Of a stretch of 64,000 bases of DNA, positions 23,001 through 34,648 are shown in pieces. The notes below the pieces were generated by a model, which did no database searches, had not been told where the DNA came from, and worked only from the letters and a program-made list of their open reading frames with translations. The number at the start of each line of letters is the position of its first letter. Position 1 is the stretch's first letter. The position numbers were made by a program, and so were the translations under genes. Source of the stretch: Muscardinus avellanarius (taxonomy: Eukaryota > Chordata > Mammalia > Rodentia > Gliridae); contig OY726569.1 of the NCBI GenBank assembly GCA_963383645.1, forward strand, positions 30,275,592-30,339,591, written 5' to 3'.

Positions 23001-26000
23001 AAGCATCTTTAAAAAATGATGCAATACTAGTATGACAGTAGACAAGTCAATGAAACAGTCAATAATTAGGTCAAAGTGTACATGAAAATGCAACATAGTA
23101 TAAAGGGAATATTTCAAATCAATGGGGAAAGATGGATCATTCAGTAAATGGACTTGGGACCAATGACCAGTTATTTGGGTTGGGGAGGTGCCATCCTCTA
23201 CCTTATTTATTTCAAAATGAATTCCAAGGGGCTGAGAGTGTAACTCAGTGGCAAAGCACTTGCCTACTGTGGATGAGGCCCAGAGTTCAGGCCTTAGTAC
23301 CACAAACAGAGGAAAAAAAGTAAATTAAAAAATTAATTCTAAAGCCAGGTATGGTGGCACACACGTGTAATCCCAGTACTTGGGAGTCTGAGACAGGAGC
23401 ACTGCAGGTTCACTGCCAGTCTCAGCAACTTAGTGAGACCCTGTTTCAAAATAAAAGAATAAATAGGGTTGGAGGTGTAGTTCAGAGGTAGAATGCCCCC
23501 AGGTTCCACCCCCAGTACCACAAAAACAAGACGAAATAAAAACAAAACAAAACAAAACAAAAAAAAACCCAAGGAATCCCCAAAGAATCAAATATTTAAA
23601 TATAAATAAAAATAGTAGTTGGGTGTGGTGGCATAAGCTGTAATCCCAGTACTTGGGAGGCTATGAGGAGGATCACAGGTTCAAGGACAACCTCAGCAAA
23701 TATTGAGACTCTCATCAACCTAGCAAAAACTTGTTTCAAAATAAAAATAAAATAGGGCCTGGGGTGTAGCTTGGAGGTTGAATGGCCCTGGGCTCCATCC
23801 CCAGTAGCACACACACATACATACACAGTAAAAACAACAACAACAAAAGAATAAGGCAGGTGTGGTGGCACATGCTTGTAATACCAGTACTTTGGAGGCT
23901 GAGACAGGAGGATCTGGTTTGAGGTCAGCCTCAGCTACTTAGTGAGGCCCTCTGCAATTTAGTGAGACCCTGTTTCAAAATAAAGAATAAAAACCTGGGC
24001 TGAGGGTATAGCTTGGAGGTAGAATGCCCCTGGGTTCAATCTCCAGCAACACACACAAACACACACACACACTATAATAACACAGAAATACTAAAAGAAA
24101 ATATAACCAAACATGTTTGTAAACTTGAAGTGGAGAAGGTTTTTCTTAGCATCACAACAAGATAGAAACTAAAAAGCAAAATCAATAGATTTGACTTTTT
24201 GCCAGTAAGACATATACACAGGTGCTCACTTACAAATCTCTATATATCTATATTTCTGTATACAGAGAACAGAAAAAGGTTTGAGTGCAAAAACTGAGTG
24301 ATAAATTAGGAAAAGTATTTGACAAGCATGTAAAGGTTCCACAAAGATCTCTTGTAGATCAATGTGGCCGGGTGTTCTTACATTCCATGTTGTAATCCCA
24401 GTGCAAGAGAATCAAGGTTTAAGGACAGCCACAGCTACTTGGTGAGGCCCTCTGCAACTCAGTGAGAATTTGTTTCAAAATAAAGAATAAACTGGGCATG
24501 GTGGCACAAGCTTGTAATCCCAGCATTCAGGAGGCTGAGACTGGAGGATGGGTTCACAGCCTCAGCTACTTAGTGAGGCCCTCTGCAACTTATTGAGACC
24601 TTGTTTCAAAACAAAGAATAAAATATAGGGCAGGGGTTGTAGCTTGAAGGTCCAATGCCCCTGGGTTCCACCCCCAGTACTGCAAAACAACTAACTAACT
24701 AAATAAATAAAAATTGGGGGAGGTAGAACTCCCCTGGGTTCCATCTCCAGTACCACAAAAAACTAAAACAAAAATAAAGCGAGCCTCGGCAATGGAGCAA
24801 GGCTCAGAAACCTAGTGAGATCCTGTTTCCAAATAAAGAAATAAAATCAGGGGTGGAGGAGGTGGCATAGCTTGGAGGTAAAATAGTCTTTAGGTTCAAT
24901 CCTTAGTACCAAAAAAAAAATTAATGTAAAAATAATGAATGATAATTCACAAAATAATAGAGTCAAGCTGGGCATGGTGGTGCGTGCTTGTAATCCCAGT
25001 ACTTGGGAGCCTGAGACAGGAGGATTGCAGGTTCGTGGCCAGCCTCGCTACTTTGTGAGGCCCTCCACAACTTAGTGAGACCCTGTTTCAAAATAAAGGA
25101 TAAAAAAATGGGACTTGGATATCTCAGAAGTAGAATGCCTCCGGGGTCAATCCCCAGTAATGGGAAAAAAAAAAAAAAAGAATAAAGAGCCAAGCTGGGC
25201 GTGGTGGTGCACCCTTGTAATCCCAGTACTTGGGAGGCTGAGACAGGAGGATCGCAGGTTCAAAGCCAGCCTTGGCTACGTAGGGAGGTTTCCAGAAACC
25301 TAATGAATCCCTGTTACCAAATAAGAATTAAAATTGGGCTGGGAGCGAAGCTTGGAGGTAGAATGCCTCTAGGTTCAATCCCCAGTACCAAAAAAAAAAA
25401 AAAAAAAAGAGAGAGAGAGACAATAAAGAAAGGGAGAAAAGACCAATATTGTAAATAGTTAAAGAAGGATGAGTTAATTCAGACATGGTGGTGCATGTCT
25501 GTCATTCTAGTCCTTGGGAGGCTGAGATAGGACAATCCCAAGTTTGAGGTTAGCCTGGGCAACTCAGTGAGACCTGTCTCAAAATAAAATAAGAAAGGGT
25601 TGGGAATGCAGCACAGTGGTGCAGAGTTGCCCAGCATGTGCAAGGCCGTGGGTTTGATCCTATAACTTGCCAAAACAACCACGCTTATAGACCGTTACCT
25701 ATCAGAGTAGCACAGCTAGCTTACTTGAGTAGCCTGTTATTGTACAGTATAGCTGAGGATGTGGGGAAACAAATATTCTACTTCCTTATCTTGAAATTAA
25801 AAACTGGTGGAGTCATTGGCCACAGTGGCATATACCTGTAATCCCAGTACTCAGGAGGCTGAGACAGGAGGGCCACGGGTCTGAGGACAGTCTTGACAAC
25901 TTAAGACTCTCGGCAACCTAGAGAGACCCTGTTTCAAAACAAAAATATATAAGGGCTGAGGGGTGTAGCTTGGAGGTAGACTGCCCCTGAGTTCAACCCC

Positions 26001-26497
26001 CAGTACTAAAAAATAAAAAATAAACAAACAAGACTGGGAGTGTAGCTCAGAGGTAGAATGGTCCTAGACCTAATCCCTAGTACTTTCAGTCTTTCTGGAG
26101 GACAGTTTTCTAATGCTTATTAAACCTTATAAAGTACTTATTTGCTGAGATCTGGAATGTCTCCCAAAGGCTCAGGTATTGCTTTCTTGGTCCCCAGCTG
26201 GTGGCGCTGTTGGGAGGGAGGGCGGTGCTGGGGGAAGTGGATCATGGGGGAGTATCCTTGAAGGGTTTATCTTGTCCCAGGCGCTTCCTTATTCCTGCTC
26301 TGCTTCCTGGTTGCCATGAAATGAGTAGCTCTGTCCCACCACACCCTTCTGCCCTGGCATACTGCCTTACCACAGGCCCGGAAACAAGGGAGCCAGCTGG
26401 CCATGAGCTGGAACCTCTGAAACTGGGAGCCTAAATACATCTTCTTCTAAGTTGATTTTTTAAAGGTATTTTGTCACAGTGATGGAAAGTTAACATA

Positions 26498-26554
<57 letters not shown>

Positions 26555-27937
26555 TTGTTCTCCCCCCCCCCCTTTTTTTCCTTTTCTTTCTGCACTTTAG
26601 ATTAAACTCAGGCCCTTGAGTATGCTAGGCAAGTACTCTACCATTGAGCTATGTTCCTGGCCCTTTTTATTTTTTATTTTGAGGCAGGGTCTTATTACGA
26701 CGACTCGGATGGCTTTGAACTTGTGATCCTCCTGCCCTAGCCCTCTATCCCCAGTAGCTAGGATTATAGGTGTGCACCATTGTACCTGGCAATGAAATAT
26801 TCTCTAATCCAAGAATTCTGCTGCTGCAATAAATATGGGATTAGATAAGTTATCATACCTCTTCCCAATGGAATATTGGGAAGTTTGAGGCCAGCCTGGG
26901 CAAGACTGTGTAGCAAAACATAAAATAAAAAACCTGGGGATGTAGCTGAGTGGAAGAGTGCTTACCTAGCATGTGTGCAGTTCTTGGTTCAATCCCTAGT
27001 ACTGATGAAAGAGAGAGAAAGAGGGAGAGAGAATATGAATATAAATAAATGAGATATTTATGTAAAAAGTCTGAAAGAGAACATACGCCAGGCTCTTAAT
27101 GATAAATATTTATCAGGCAAGGGGGAGGGAGAATAGTAAGGGGAATAAACTTATACTGGCTTTTACATTTTTCTCATAATATTTTTAGTAATACACATAT
27201 ACTTGGTAACCGGAACAAATTTTCTTTTGCATGGGGAATAATCAGGGCCCTGCAAATGGTAACCCATAGAATTGTAGTTTCAAGCCCAAAGTAATGAAGA
27301 AGAAAGGCACTAAGTTTACAGGTGGAGGGGTGAAGAGAGGAGGGGCCAGCGTGTCAACAACAGTCTCATTACTGGCCTTTACTTGGAAATTCCTCAGTGT
27401 CCAGGGTCTGGGTCTGTGTCTCTACCTTGAACCTCTGCCTTGGCTTACAGCCCGGGCCAGCAAGAGATGAGGGTGTGGAAGGCACCACTCTTGGAGGATG
27501 TGGGCACTGGCCAGTTCCTGGCTCTGAGTTTGCTTTCTTGCCTCTGGGCTGACCATCTCCCACTATCCTCGTAAACTTTCCTTCACTTTGGAAATCATGA
27601 TTACATTCTAATCCTGCTTCCTTGGGAGTGCCACCAGAGTGCCAGAACTGAAGGAATGAATATCATTACATGCTCCAGTCACAAATTTCTAGGTAATCAT
27701 TTGATTAACCTCACAGGTCATATATATCAAGTGCAATTTAGTTATCCGGGAAGGTAACACTCTTCCAACAGTCCATCAGAGATACAACTGTACATGCGAT
27801 ACTGGGTACGCTCTAAATGCTGTTTCATCAGGTGATTCCTGTGCTAGATCTTTATTGTGACTCCGTCCCAACTCAGACCTGGGCTGCACTTGCTTGTGGG
27901 AGGTCGTGGAGGCTGAGCAAGGCTGGTGCTCACTCTT

Positions 27938-27976
<39 letters not shown>

Positions 27977-28245
27977 TTTTTGTGTGTGTAGTACTGGGGA
28001 TTAAGCCCAGGGAATTCTACCTCTGAGCTACATCCGCAATCTTATTTATTTTTTAATTTTTATTTTGAAACACGGTCTCAATAGTTTATGAGAATCTCAC
28101 TACTTGCTAAGGCTCTCCTCAAATCTGCGATCCTCCTGTCTCAGCCTCCCAAGTACTGAAATTATAGGCGTGCTTTATCAAGCCCAGCTCCACTCTTTTT
28201 TTTTTTACTAATAATCTTTTGATCTAAAATAGAATAATTTCTCCT

Positions 28246-28284
<39 letters not shown>

Positions 28285-31200
28285 TTGTGGCATTGGGGTT
28301 TGAACCCAGAGGCATTCTACTTCCGAGCTATACCCTGGCACTATTTTATTTTTTATTTTATTTTAATTTTTGCGGGTTTGGGGATGGAACCCAGGGGCAT
28401 TCGACCTCCGAGCTACACCTTCTGCCCTATTTTTTAAAAATTCTTTATTTTGAATCCGGGTCTCACTGAGTTGCAGAGGGCCTCAGTAAGTAGCTGAGGC
28501 TGTCTGCGAACCTCCGGTCCTCAGCCTCCCGAATGCTGGGATTACAAACGTGTGTGTCACCACGCCCGGCTTATTATTTTAAAACAGGGTCTTGCAACAT
28601 TGATAAGAGTCTCACTACTTGCTGAGACTGTTCTCGAACCTGTAATCCTCCTGTTTCAGTCTCCCAAGTACAAGGATTACAGGTGTGTGTCATGCGTGGC
28701 TTTTCATACACTTTAAAAATATATGTATAGACTGAGTGCTACATGCATCACTGAGGAGGAGGCTCCCTTCTGGGCCTTGCATTTGAATGGGCAGAATTGC
28801 ATTTGAATGGTTCAGATGAAAATGACAGATATAAACAAGGTAAAATCTGACCATCTCAGATACAGGCCCACCTACATGAAATGCCTCCAGGGACAACTGG
28901 GACAAGAAGAAAGAGATGCCGCGGTCAAAGGAAAAAGGAGAGGGCAACAGGGAAAAGCCTGGGCCTTCAGGCAGCCTGACTGAGGGAGGGGAACCCAGGC
29001 CACTGCAGCAGGGCAGGGGAGCACACACCTGAGTCCGACATTGTTGATATCATCCCAAATGGAGGCACGGACCTCCCAGAATGCCTTACTGGTGTCCAGG
29101 ATTGCCTAGAAGGCACGGGGAGAGTGACTGATTAGATGGTTGAAGGTAGGAAAGTATGAAGGACTGGGTCATAGAAGGGACTGGGAATGGGGATAAGGCC
29201 TCCGGGTCAGAGGGCAGGTCAGGAGCAGGAAGCTCAAGTTCAAAGGGTACCTGGACTCCACTGTAGGCATTGTTGACCAGCACATCCAGGCGCCCGTGCT
29301 GTTCCCGATCTACCTGCTCAAACAGGCTTCGCACTTCGCTTTCCTGGCTTGAATCGCACACCACAGGCACACACTGGCCCCCGAGGGATTGCGCCTGGAG
29401 GAAGAGGCCACGAGAATTCTTAGCTGCACATTAGTGAGACATTAGTGAACATTAGTGAGAGCTGAACATTCTGAGTATAACACCACTAAAAGCAGACAGG
29501 AAGCAAGGTGAGGAGAGGAATCAAAGCCAGCCGCTGAGGCGACGTGGCGGGCAATACTGCCCTCTACCGTCCGAGATTCAGGAATAGCCAAGTCCGCCTT
29601 CCAGGGCTATCAGCTTTCTATAAACATTTACTAAGGACTCTTGTAAGAAGGTTTAGGGAGAAATGAGATACTCCAGAGTCCAAGGGAATGTGCCAATTGA
29701 AGGCTTTATTAGTTGGCCAGCGGTGGTACCCTCAGTTTAGAAATCTGCCTGGAGGGGCAGGCATGCCGACTCGCAGGGGTTAGGGTTTATAAGGGGGAAA
29801 AAAAAAACCACGAAGTGGTGATCCATCTATTATGCTAAAATAAGCAAGCAGGTTTACAGAAGCAGAAACTTGCAGTTAGCTTATCTGGTCGTGGCTCCAC
29901 CCAAGTCAGACTTGGGAAGGATCCTGTGTTTACCACAAGCCACAGGTAGGGAGATAGGCCATTATGATTTTAAAAGTATGGGCCAACTGAGCACTATTGC
30001 CTAAAAAAGGACAAGCCAGATGGGCCATTGTGATTACAAGACCTTTCAGGGTATAGCTAATAAAGTTTTTCTTTCTTTCTTTCTTTTTTTTTTGCGGTAC
30101 TGGGGATGGAACCCGGGGGCATTCTACCTCTGAGCTATACCCCCGGCCCTATTTTTTTTTTTTATTCTTTATTTTGAAACAGGGTCTCATGAGTTGCAAG
30201 GGACTTCACTAAGTAGCTGAGGCTGTCTGCGAAGCGCAATCCTCCCATCTCAGCCTCCTGCAAGCGTGAGCCACCACACCAGGCTTCTAAATTTTAAAAC
30301 TATATATTTTTTTCTCCTTTCTTTCCAGTTTGCCTCCTTTTTACTTTTGCTATTACACTCTCCGCAAGGTGAGGGTTGAAGGAAAGGCATGGTGCCTACT
30401 TCTAGAAACAACAGACTAACCTTCTCCTCATCCTTGGTCACTTCCAACTCGCATGCCCTTCGCTTCACCCTTTACCACTCACTGGGCGCTCTTACTCCAT
30501 TCCAGCCCTCTTTCCCTCACTCCACCAAGGTACCTGCTTGGTAACTGAAAAATCAAAGCTATCAGGCAGGAACTATTTCTACTTCCTGTCCTGCCTCACC
30601 CTCTATAAATGTGCCCCCATACTTCAACTTGAGAGGAAGAAGAGTACCTTATTCAACAACGGTTCCTTTAGGTCGGAGCAGGGACACTGGGAGCCCCCCA
30701 TCCCTCAAAGTTCCAGCTGGCTGATGCCTGTAACTGCAGTTAAACAACAATGACCTATAACTGCCCTGGCCGATACGGACAACCGCAAACACATATGTCA
30801 CCCAATTCCTGGCAGAGGTGTCGCTGAGTTCCAAGAACTTTGAAATGGACCACTGCTTAAGAAACAACAACCAAGCCGGGCGTGGTGGCGCACGCTTGTC
30901 ATCCCCAGGCTTGGGAGGCGGAGACAGGAGGATAGCGCAGGTTTGAAGCCGGCCTCGCTGGCTTAGGAGACCCTGTTTCCAAATAAAAATATAAAATAGG
31001 TCTGGGAGTATAGTCCAGAGGTAGAAGGGTTTCCAGGAACCCCAGTACCACCAAAAAAATAAAAAATAAAAAAAAAGAAGAAGAAGAAGAAAGAAAGAAA
31101 GAAAGAAGGAAGAAAAAAGAAAAGAAAAGAAACAACAACCTACCTGCCCAGAAAGCCCCCAACTCCCGGCTCTCTCCTGCCCTCAAGAAACAGCCCCATA

Positions 31201-32114
31201 AAAAGCTTCAACCTGCCAACCCTAGGCACGCGCTTCACTGACCCCAGGAGTGCAGAATAAAGCACCTCTTGCTTTTCACTTGGCCCGCTTGCCTCATTTC
31301 CTGCGTCGCAACTTTACAGGTTCCCTATGCTCCAGATCCTGGCACTGGGTCCCACCCAGTCACTCCCAAGCCTGAACTACTGCGATGCCTTCTAACTGCT
31401 CACCTGACTTCCAATCTTTGGCCTTAAAATGCTTCAGAATCCAGTCACTAGGGCTGGTGTGGTGGCGCACACTTGTAATCTCAGCATTCAGGAGGCTGAG
31501 ACCGGAGGATCGCGGTTCGCAGACAGCCTCAGCTACTTAGTGAGGGCCTCTGCAACTTAGTGAGACCCTGTTTCAAAATAAAGAATGAAAAATAGGGCAG
31601 GGGATGTAGCTCGGAGGTCAAATCCCCAAACCTGAAAAAAAAAAATAAAAATAAAAAAGAATCCAGTCACGAGGAATTCTCTGAAACAAAAGTCTGTTTG
31701 GAATCTAACTGGGTCATCATCTCTTAGGGAACAAAGCCTTAAGTTTTCCAGGGTCTTTCTGTTGTTGTTACATTTTGGGGGATCAAATCCAGGGCCTTGC
31801 ACAAATTAGGCAAGCGCTCTACCACTGGGCTATACCTGCAGCCCTCTACCAGGGTCTTCTAAGATCCACTGTCCTCTCTGGCTTCTCACCTGCCACTCCT
31901 CCCTGCATCACCTCTGAACGTCCACATTCTTTCACCATTTTCTTCTCTGCTCATGTAGCTCTGTCTGTTGGAATGTTTTCCTAGCTTCCTTTATCTAATT
32001 CTTCCCTTTTAAGATTCAAGATTCAGCTCAAAATTTGTTTTGGTGGTACTGACCTCAAATATGCTATGCAAGTGCTCTACCACTGAGCTATATTCCCGGG
32101 TCTTAATTTTATTA

Positions 32115-32160
<46 letters not shown>

Positions 32161-33889
32161 TTTACCAAGGATTGAATCCAGGGGCACTCTACCTCTGAGC
32201 TATACCCCCAGCAGTATTTTATTTTTACATTTTTTTATTTTTAACTGGGTATGGTGGTGAATGCTTGTAATCTCAGTACATGGGAGGCAGAGACAGGAGG
32301 ATAACAGGTTCAAGATCAGTCTAAGCAAGTAGTGAAACTCAACCTAGTGAGACCCTGTTTCAAAATAAAAATTGGGTGTGGTGGCGCACGCTTGTAATCC
32401 CTGCACTTGGGAGGCTGAGACAGGAGGATCACACAGGTTCGAAGCCAGCCTCAGCTACTGAGTGAGGCTCTCGGCAACTTAGTGAGACCCTGTTTCCAAA
32501 TAAAATATAAAATAGGTCTGGGAGTATATCCCAGAGGTAGAAAGCCTCTGGGTTCCACCCCCAGTACCACCCAAAAATAAATAAATAAAGATTGATGAGA
32601 GCCTCACTCCTTGCTGAGGCTGTCCTCAAACCTATGATCCTCCCAAGGATCTCAGCTCCCCAAGAACTGGGATTGCAGGTGGGCTCCACCATGCCTGGCT
32701 TCACATTATGTTGAAATGGCTAGTTTCCATACCTGACTTCCTATTGGACTCTGTCTTTTAAGATAAGAAGTTATATTTTAAGAATCTTGGTAACTCCAGT
32801 GGTTGGCTCAGATCCTAGCAAGTCATACATGACCCAACATTTGTTTTTCTGATATGCAGTAGAGAAATCAGGTGAAAATCTACAGTTCAAAAATGTCTTG
32901 CTGAGACAGGAGGACCATAGGTTCATGGCTAGCCTCAGCTACTCAGTGAGGCCCTCTGCAACTTAGTGAGCCCCTGTTTCAAAATAAAAGAATAAAAATT
33001 ATGGCTGGGGATGTAGCTCAGAAGTAGGAATGCCCCTGGGTTCAATTTCTAGTACTGGGAAAAAAATCTTGCTTAAAATAGAGGAAGACAGGCCAGGTGT
33101 GGTGGTGCATGCTTGTAATCCTCCTATTACTTGGGAGGCTGGGACAGTAAGATCACAGGTTTTTGGCTGGTCTCAGCAACTTAGTGAGGCCCTCTGCAAT
33201 TTAGTAAGACCCTGTTTCAAAGTAAAGAATAAAAAATTGGGCTGAGGTTGTAGCTTGAACCTGGGGCCAATCCCCAGTTCCACAAAAGAAAAAGAAAAAA
33301 AGAGGAAGGCAAAGGTCCAAAACACCAGTTGCAATTCAAAAACCCCTACAGCTTTCTAATACAATTTTCTCATGCCGGGCATGGTGGTGCATGCTTGTAA
33401 TCCCAGCATTCGGGAGGCTGAGATAGGAGGATCATGGTTCGTGGACAGCTTCAGCTACTGAGTGAGGCCCTCTGCAACTCAGTGAGACCCGGTTTCAAAA
33501 TAAAGAATAAAAAAATTGGGCAGGGGGTGTAGCTTGGAGGTCGAATGCCCTTGGGTTCTATCCCCAGACCCGCAAAAACAAATTTTTTTTTTATAAAACT
33601 CACTTAGTGGCAAACTCAATCTTACTTGAAGTTGTTTATGGGGCTTATCTATTCAACCTGGAATTCATGTTTTCTGAGGAAGAGGATAAGAGGTTCAGAG
33701 GTGTGGTAAATTAAAAAACTCTGTCAGGGGGTCACTCACCTCCCGAGCAGTGGCCTGAAGAGTGTCCAGATGGCGGCCGGTGATGTAAACCGTAGCACCT
33801 GCTTGGCAGAGCTGCAAGGCAATGCCACGGCCAATGCCCCTGGAGGCACCAGTCACCACACACACTTGGCCCTTCATGGGAGCTGCCAT
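20083..33889 (-). CDS. DHRS1: Dehydrogenase/reductase SDR family member 1, 8 coding exons, 311 aa
   Basis: Coding exons in transcript order are 33740-33889, 29251-29394, 29029-29105, 21851-21983, 21416-21559, 20751-20820, 20361-20441 and 20083-20219. Each has AG/GT borders and the phases join without a break, giving 311 residues against 313 in human. It is a short-chain NAD(P)(H)-dependent oxidoreductase. The Rossmann motif TGASRGIG is near residue 14, the NNAY motif is in exon 2, and the catalytic YxxxK (YGVGK) is at the end of exon 4; serines of the ISSPG segment lie just before it. The family member is known as an ER-associated reductase of steroids and xenobiotics. The start MAAPMKGQ matches the family. 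A 5' non-coding exon ends at 34255 and is spliced to 33912. The introns are swollen by SINEs and two LTRs. The segment in exon 6 (SSSESPEMSGK) is less conserved than the rest. Confidence 0.97.
21030..21340 (+). repeat. MIR element split by an ID element
   Basis: Sense MIR wording before (GACCTAGAACAAGTT) and after (TTAACCTTCCTGGGC, CAGTTTAGTCTGTAAAATGG) the insert. AGAACAAGTTT is duplicated on both sides. Lies in DHRS1 intron between exons 5 and 6. Confidence 0.8.
21129..21207 (-). repeat. ID element inserted in MIR
   Basis: GGTGCTGGGAATTGAACCC (B box complement) and ACACTCCTAGCCCC in minus sense. Confidence 0.8.
22455..22945 (+). repeat. Two B1-ID SINEs
   Basis: A copy with an internal deletion at 22455-22615 and a fuller copy at 22755-22945 followed by (AT)n. 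Confidence 0.75.
22956..23222. other. Unique AT-rich intron sequence
   Basis: Nothing recognised. Confidence 0.35.
23225..23320 (+). repeat. ID element
   Basis: GGGGCTGAGAGTGTAACTCA, GCAAAGCACTTGCC and an A-rich tail. Confidence 0.8.
23343..24075 (+). repeat. Three B1-ID SINEs in tandem
   Basis: Copies at 23343-23565, 23613-23845 and 23852-24075, all plus, with (AAAAC)n and (CA)n tails. Confidence 0.85.
24368..25420 (+). repeat. Cluster of plus-strand B1-ID SINEs
   Basis: Copies at 24368-24490, 24491-24690, 24715-24770 (right half), 24775-24920, 24967-25175 and 25194-25420. Confidence 0.8.
25480..26090 (+). repeat. B1-like monomer, ID element and B1-ID SINE
   Basis: A left-half monomer (25480-25598) is followed by an ID (25600-25670, CAGCATGTGCAAGGCCGTGG), then a full copy at 25812-26015 and an ID-like piece at 26030-26085. 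Confidence 0.75.
26140..26492 (+). repeat. Old interspersed repeat, same family as at 16.4 kb
   Basis: TTGGTCCCCAGCTGGTGGCG, CCACAGGCCCGGAAACAAGG, CTGAAACTGGGAGCC and TATTTTGTCACAGTGATGG are diagnostic words of a widespread mammalian repeat. Confidence 0.65.
26497..26556. repeat. (TTTC)n microsatellite
   Basis: About 14 uninterrupted TTTC units, then C9/T7 runs; an ID (26590-26660) and a B1-like monomer (26665-26800), both minus, follow. Confidence 0.9.
26885..27015 (+). repeat. B1-like monomer end plus ID element
   Basis: CCTGGGGATGTAGCTGAGTG and GAGTGCTTACCTAGCATG mark the ID part. Confidence 0.75.
27016..27934. other. Unique DHRS1 intron sequence
   Basis: Nothing recognised on either strand. 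Confidence 0.4.
27935..28700 (-). repeat. Minus-strand SINE cluster with two (TTTA)n tracts
   Basis: A copy at 27983-28190, then right half 28287-28350 and left half 28575-28700 bracketing a nested copy at 28365-28574. (TTTA)n tails at 27937-27979 and 28243-28286. Confidence 0.8.
29640..30060 (-). mobile_element. Solo LTR (endogenous retrovirus, non-coding)
   Basis: On the minus strand a TATA-like CCTTATAAACCC is followed about 110 bp later by AATAAAGCC, the spacing of a retroviral U3-R with poly(A) signal. The 3' edge ends in TTACA at 29642. No internal viral sequence is seen. It lies in the large DHRS1 intron, in the gene's own sense. Confidence 0.65.
30071..30285 (-). repeat. B1-ID dimeric SINE
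   Basis: A minus copy with the left half shortened at its 5' end. Confidence 0.8.
30729..31318 (+). mobile_element. Solo LTR split by a SINE (non-coding)
   Basis: TGTAACTGC starts and GCAACTTTACA ends it, as LTR inverted termini would. CCCATAAAAAGCTT (31195) is TATA-like and AATAAAGCACCTCTTGC (31256) is a typical R-region poly(A) signal. Boundaries are approximate; no retroviral genes are present. Confidence 0.65.
30873..31127 (+). repeat. B1-ID SINE, subtype 2, inserted in the LTR with 13-bp TSD
   Basis: AGAAACAACAACC at 30860-30872 and 31128-31140. The tail is a degenerate (AAG)n/(AAAG)n. Confidence 0.9.
31450..31664 (+). repeat. B1-ID dimeric SINE with TSD
   Basis: AGAATCCAGTCAC occurs just before the element (31436 on) and just after its A-rich tail (31659 on). 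Confidence 0.88.
31768..32105 (-). repeat. Two ID elements
   Basis: Minus-sense IDs at 31768-31848 (GGCAAGCGCTCTACCACTGG) and 32040-32103 (GCAAGTGCTCTACCACTGAG). Confidence 0.8.
32118..32163. repeat. (TTA)n microsatellite
   Basis: About 15 TTA units between SINE pieces. Confidence 0.9.
32164..32702. repeat. Minus SINE split by two plus SINEs
   Basis: Right half 32164-32225 and left half 32590-32702 of a minus copy bracket plus copies at 32243-32370 and 32371-32580. Confidence 0.75.
32893..33590 (+). repeat. Three plus-strand B1-ID SINEs
   Basis: Copies at 32893-33063 (5' truncated), 33092-33300 and 33374-33590, in the DHRS1 intron next to coding exon 1. Confidence 0.8.
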
Positions 33890-34254
33890 GACTCACAGGC
33901 AAAGGGGGCTATCTGTGGAAGCAAAGAGTCACTTAGAGCGAAGCCTGCAGATTGCATGTGGTGGAAAGATCCCACTAGGGATGAGAGAAGGAGCCAAAGT
34001 TGGAATTCTTCTCCCAGAGAGTACGTTCCGAGCAGGGCAAGTAATTGTGCTCCCCTGGCCAGGCTAAGTGTCCCTTTTGGGGGTGAGGGACTCAGGAGTG
34101 AAGGGGCTGGGTGGGACTCTCCAGGGCTAGGCACCTCTGGGTACCCCTGATGGGGGCTGACTAGGTGGGGGAATCTGCAGAGGTAATCCTCAGTGCGCGT
34201 CTGGTGGAGCCAGAACACCCTGAGCCCCAAGTGGAGCGAGCTCGCGCGCCTTAC

Positions 34255-34420
34255 CTGCGGCTCTGGCGACCTCACTGCGTCTGGCTCTCCAGACCTATAC
34301 AGAGTCCGAGAACATAGATTCGGACGAACACGGCGGGACGAGATGAGTAAGCAGAAGTTAGAGTATATATCTGGGGTGGAAGTCCGGGTGCGAGGTGGGG
34401 TTCCGCAGGCTACTTAGTGG
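34255..34420 (-). other. DHRS1: DHRS1 5' non-coding exon (approximate 5' limit)
   Basis: On the minus strand a good donor (CCGCAG/GTAAGG) ends an exon at 34255. It can join the acceptor TTCCACAG before 33912, 23 bp upstream of the DHRS1 ATG. The transcription start is not visible; 34420 is a guess inside the CpG-rich divergent promoter. Confidence 0.6.
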
Positions 34421-34648
34421 CGAGGATCGAGGTCCCGGGAGATCCCGGGGGCGTGGCAGAAGGCGTGGCCAATGGGCGTGGCTCGAAGGACACACCCGCC
34501 TCCCCGGCTGGGCCGTCGCGGAGCTGTGACGTAGCAGCTGCGCCCGGAGCGCGCCGGCGTTCTCAACTATGTGGGCACCTGGCCGGCATCTGGCGGCGTG
34601 AGAGTCAGCTAGGGAAGCTTTCGCAGGCTGCGAGGCCTCGAAGCACGC
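34400..34648. promoter_or_regulatory. CpG-rich divergent promoter of DHRS1 and NOP9
   Basis: The two genes point away from each other with their first exons only about 0.3 kb apart. The sequence between is G+C-rich with many CpGs, has no SINE and no obvious TATA box. A CRE-like GTGACGTAG sits at about 34526. Its housekeeping CpG-island character is inferred from base composition read by eye. Confidence 0.75.
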
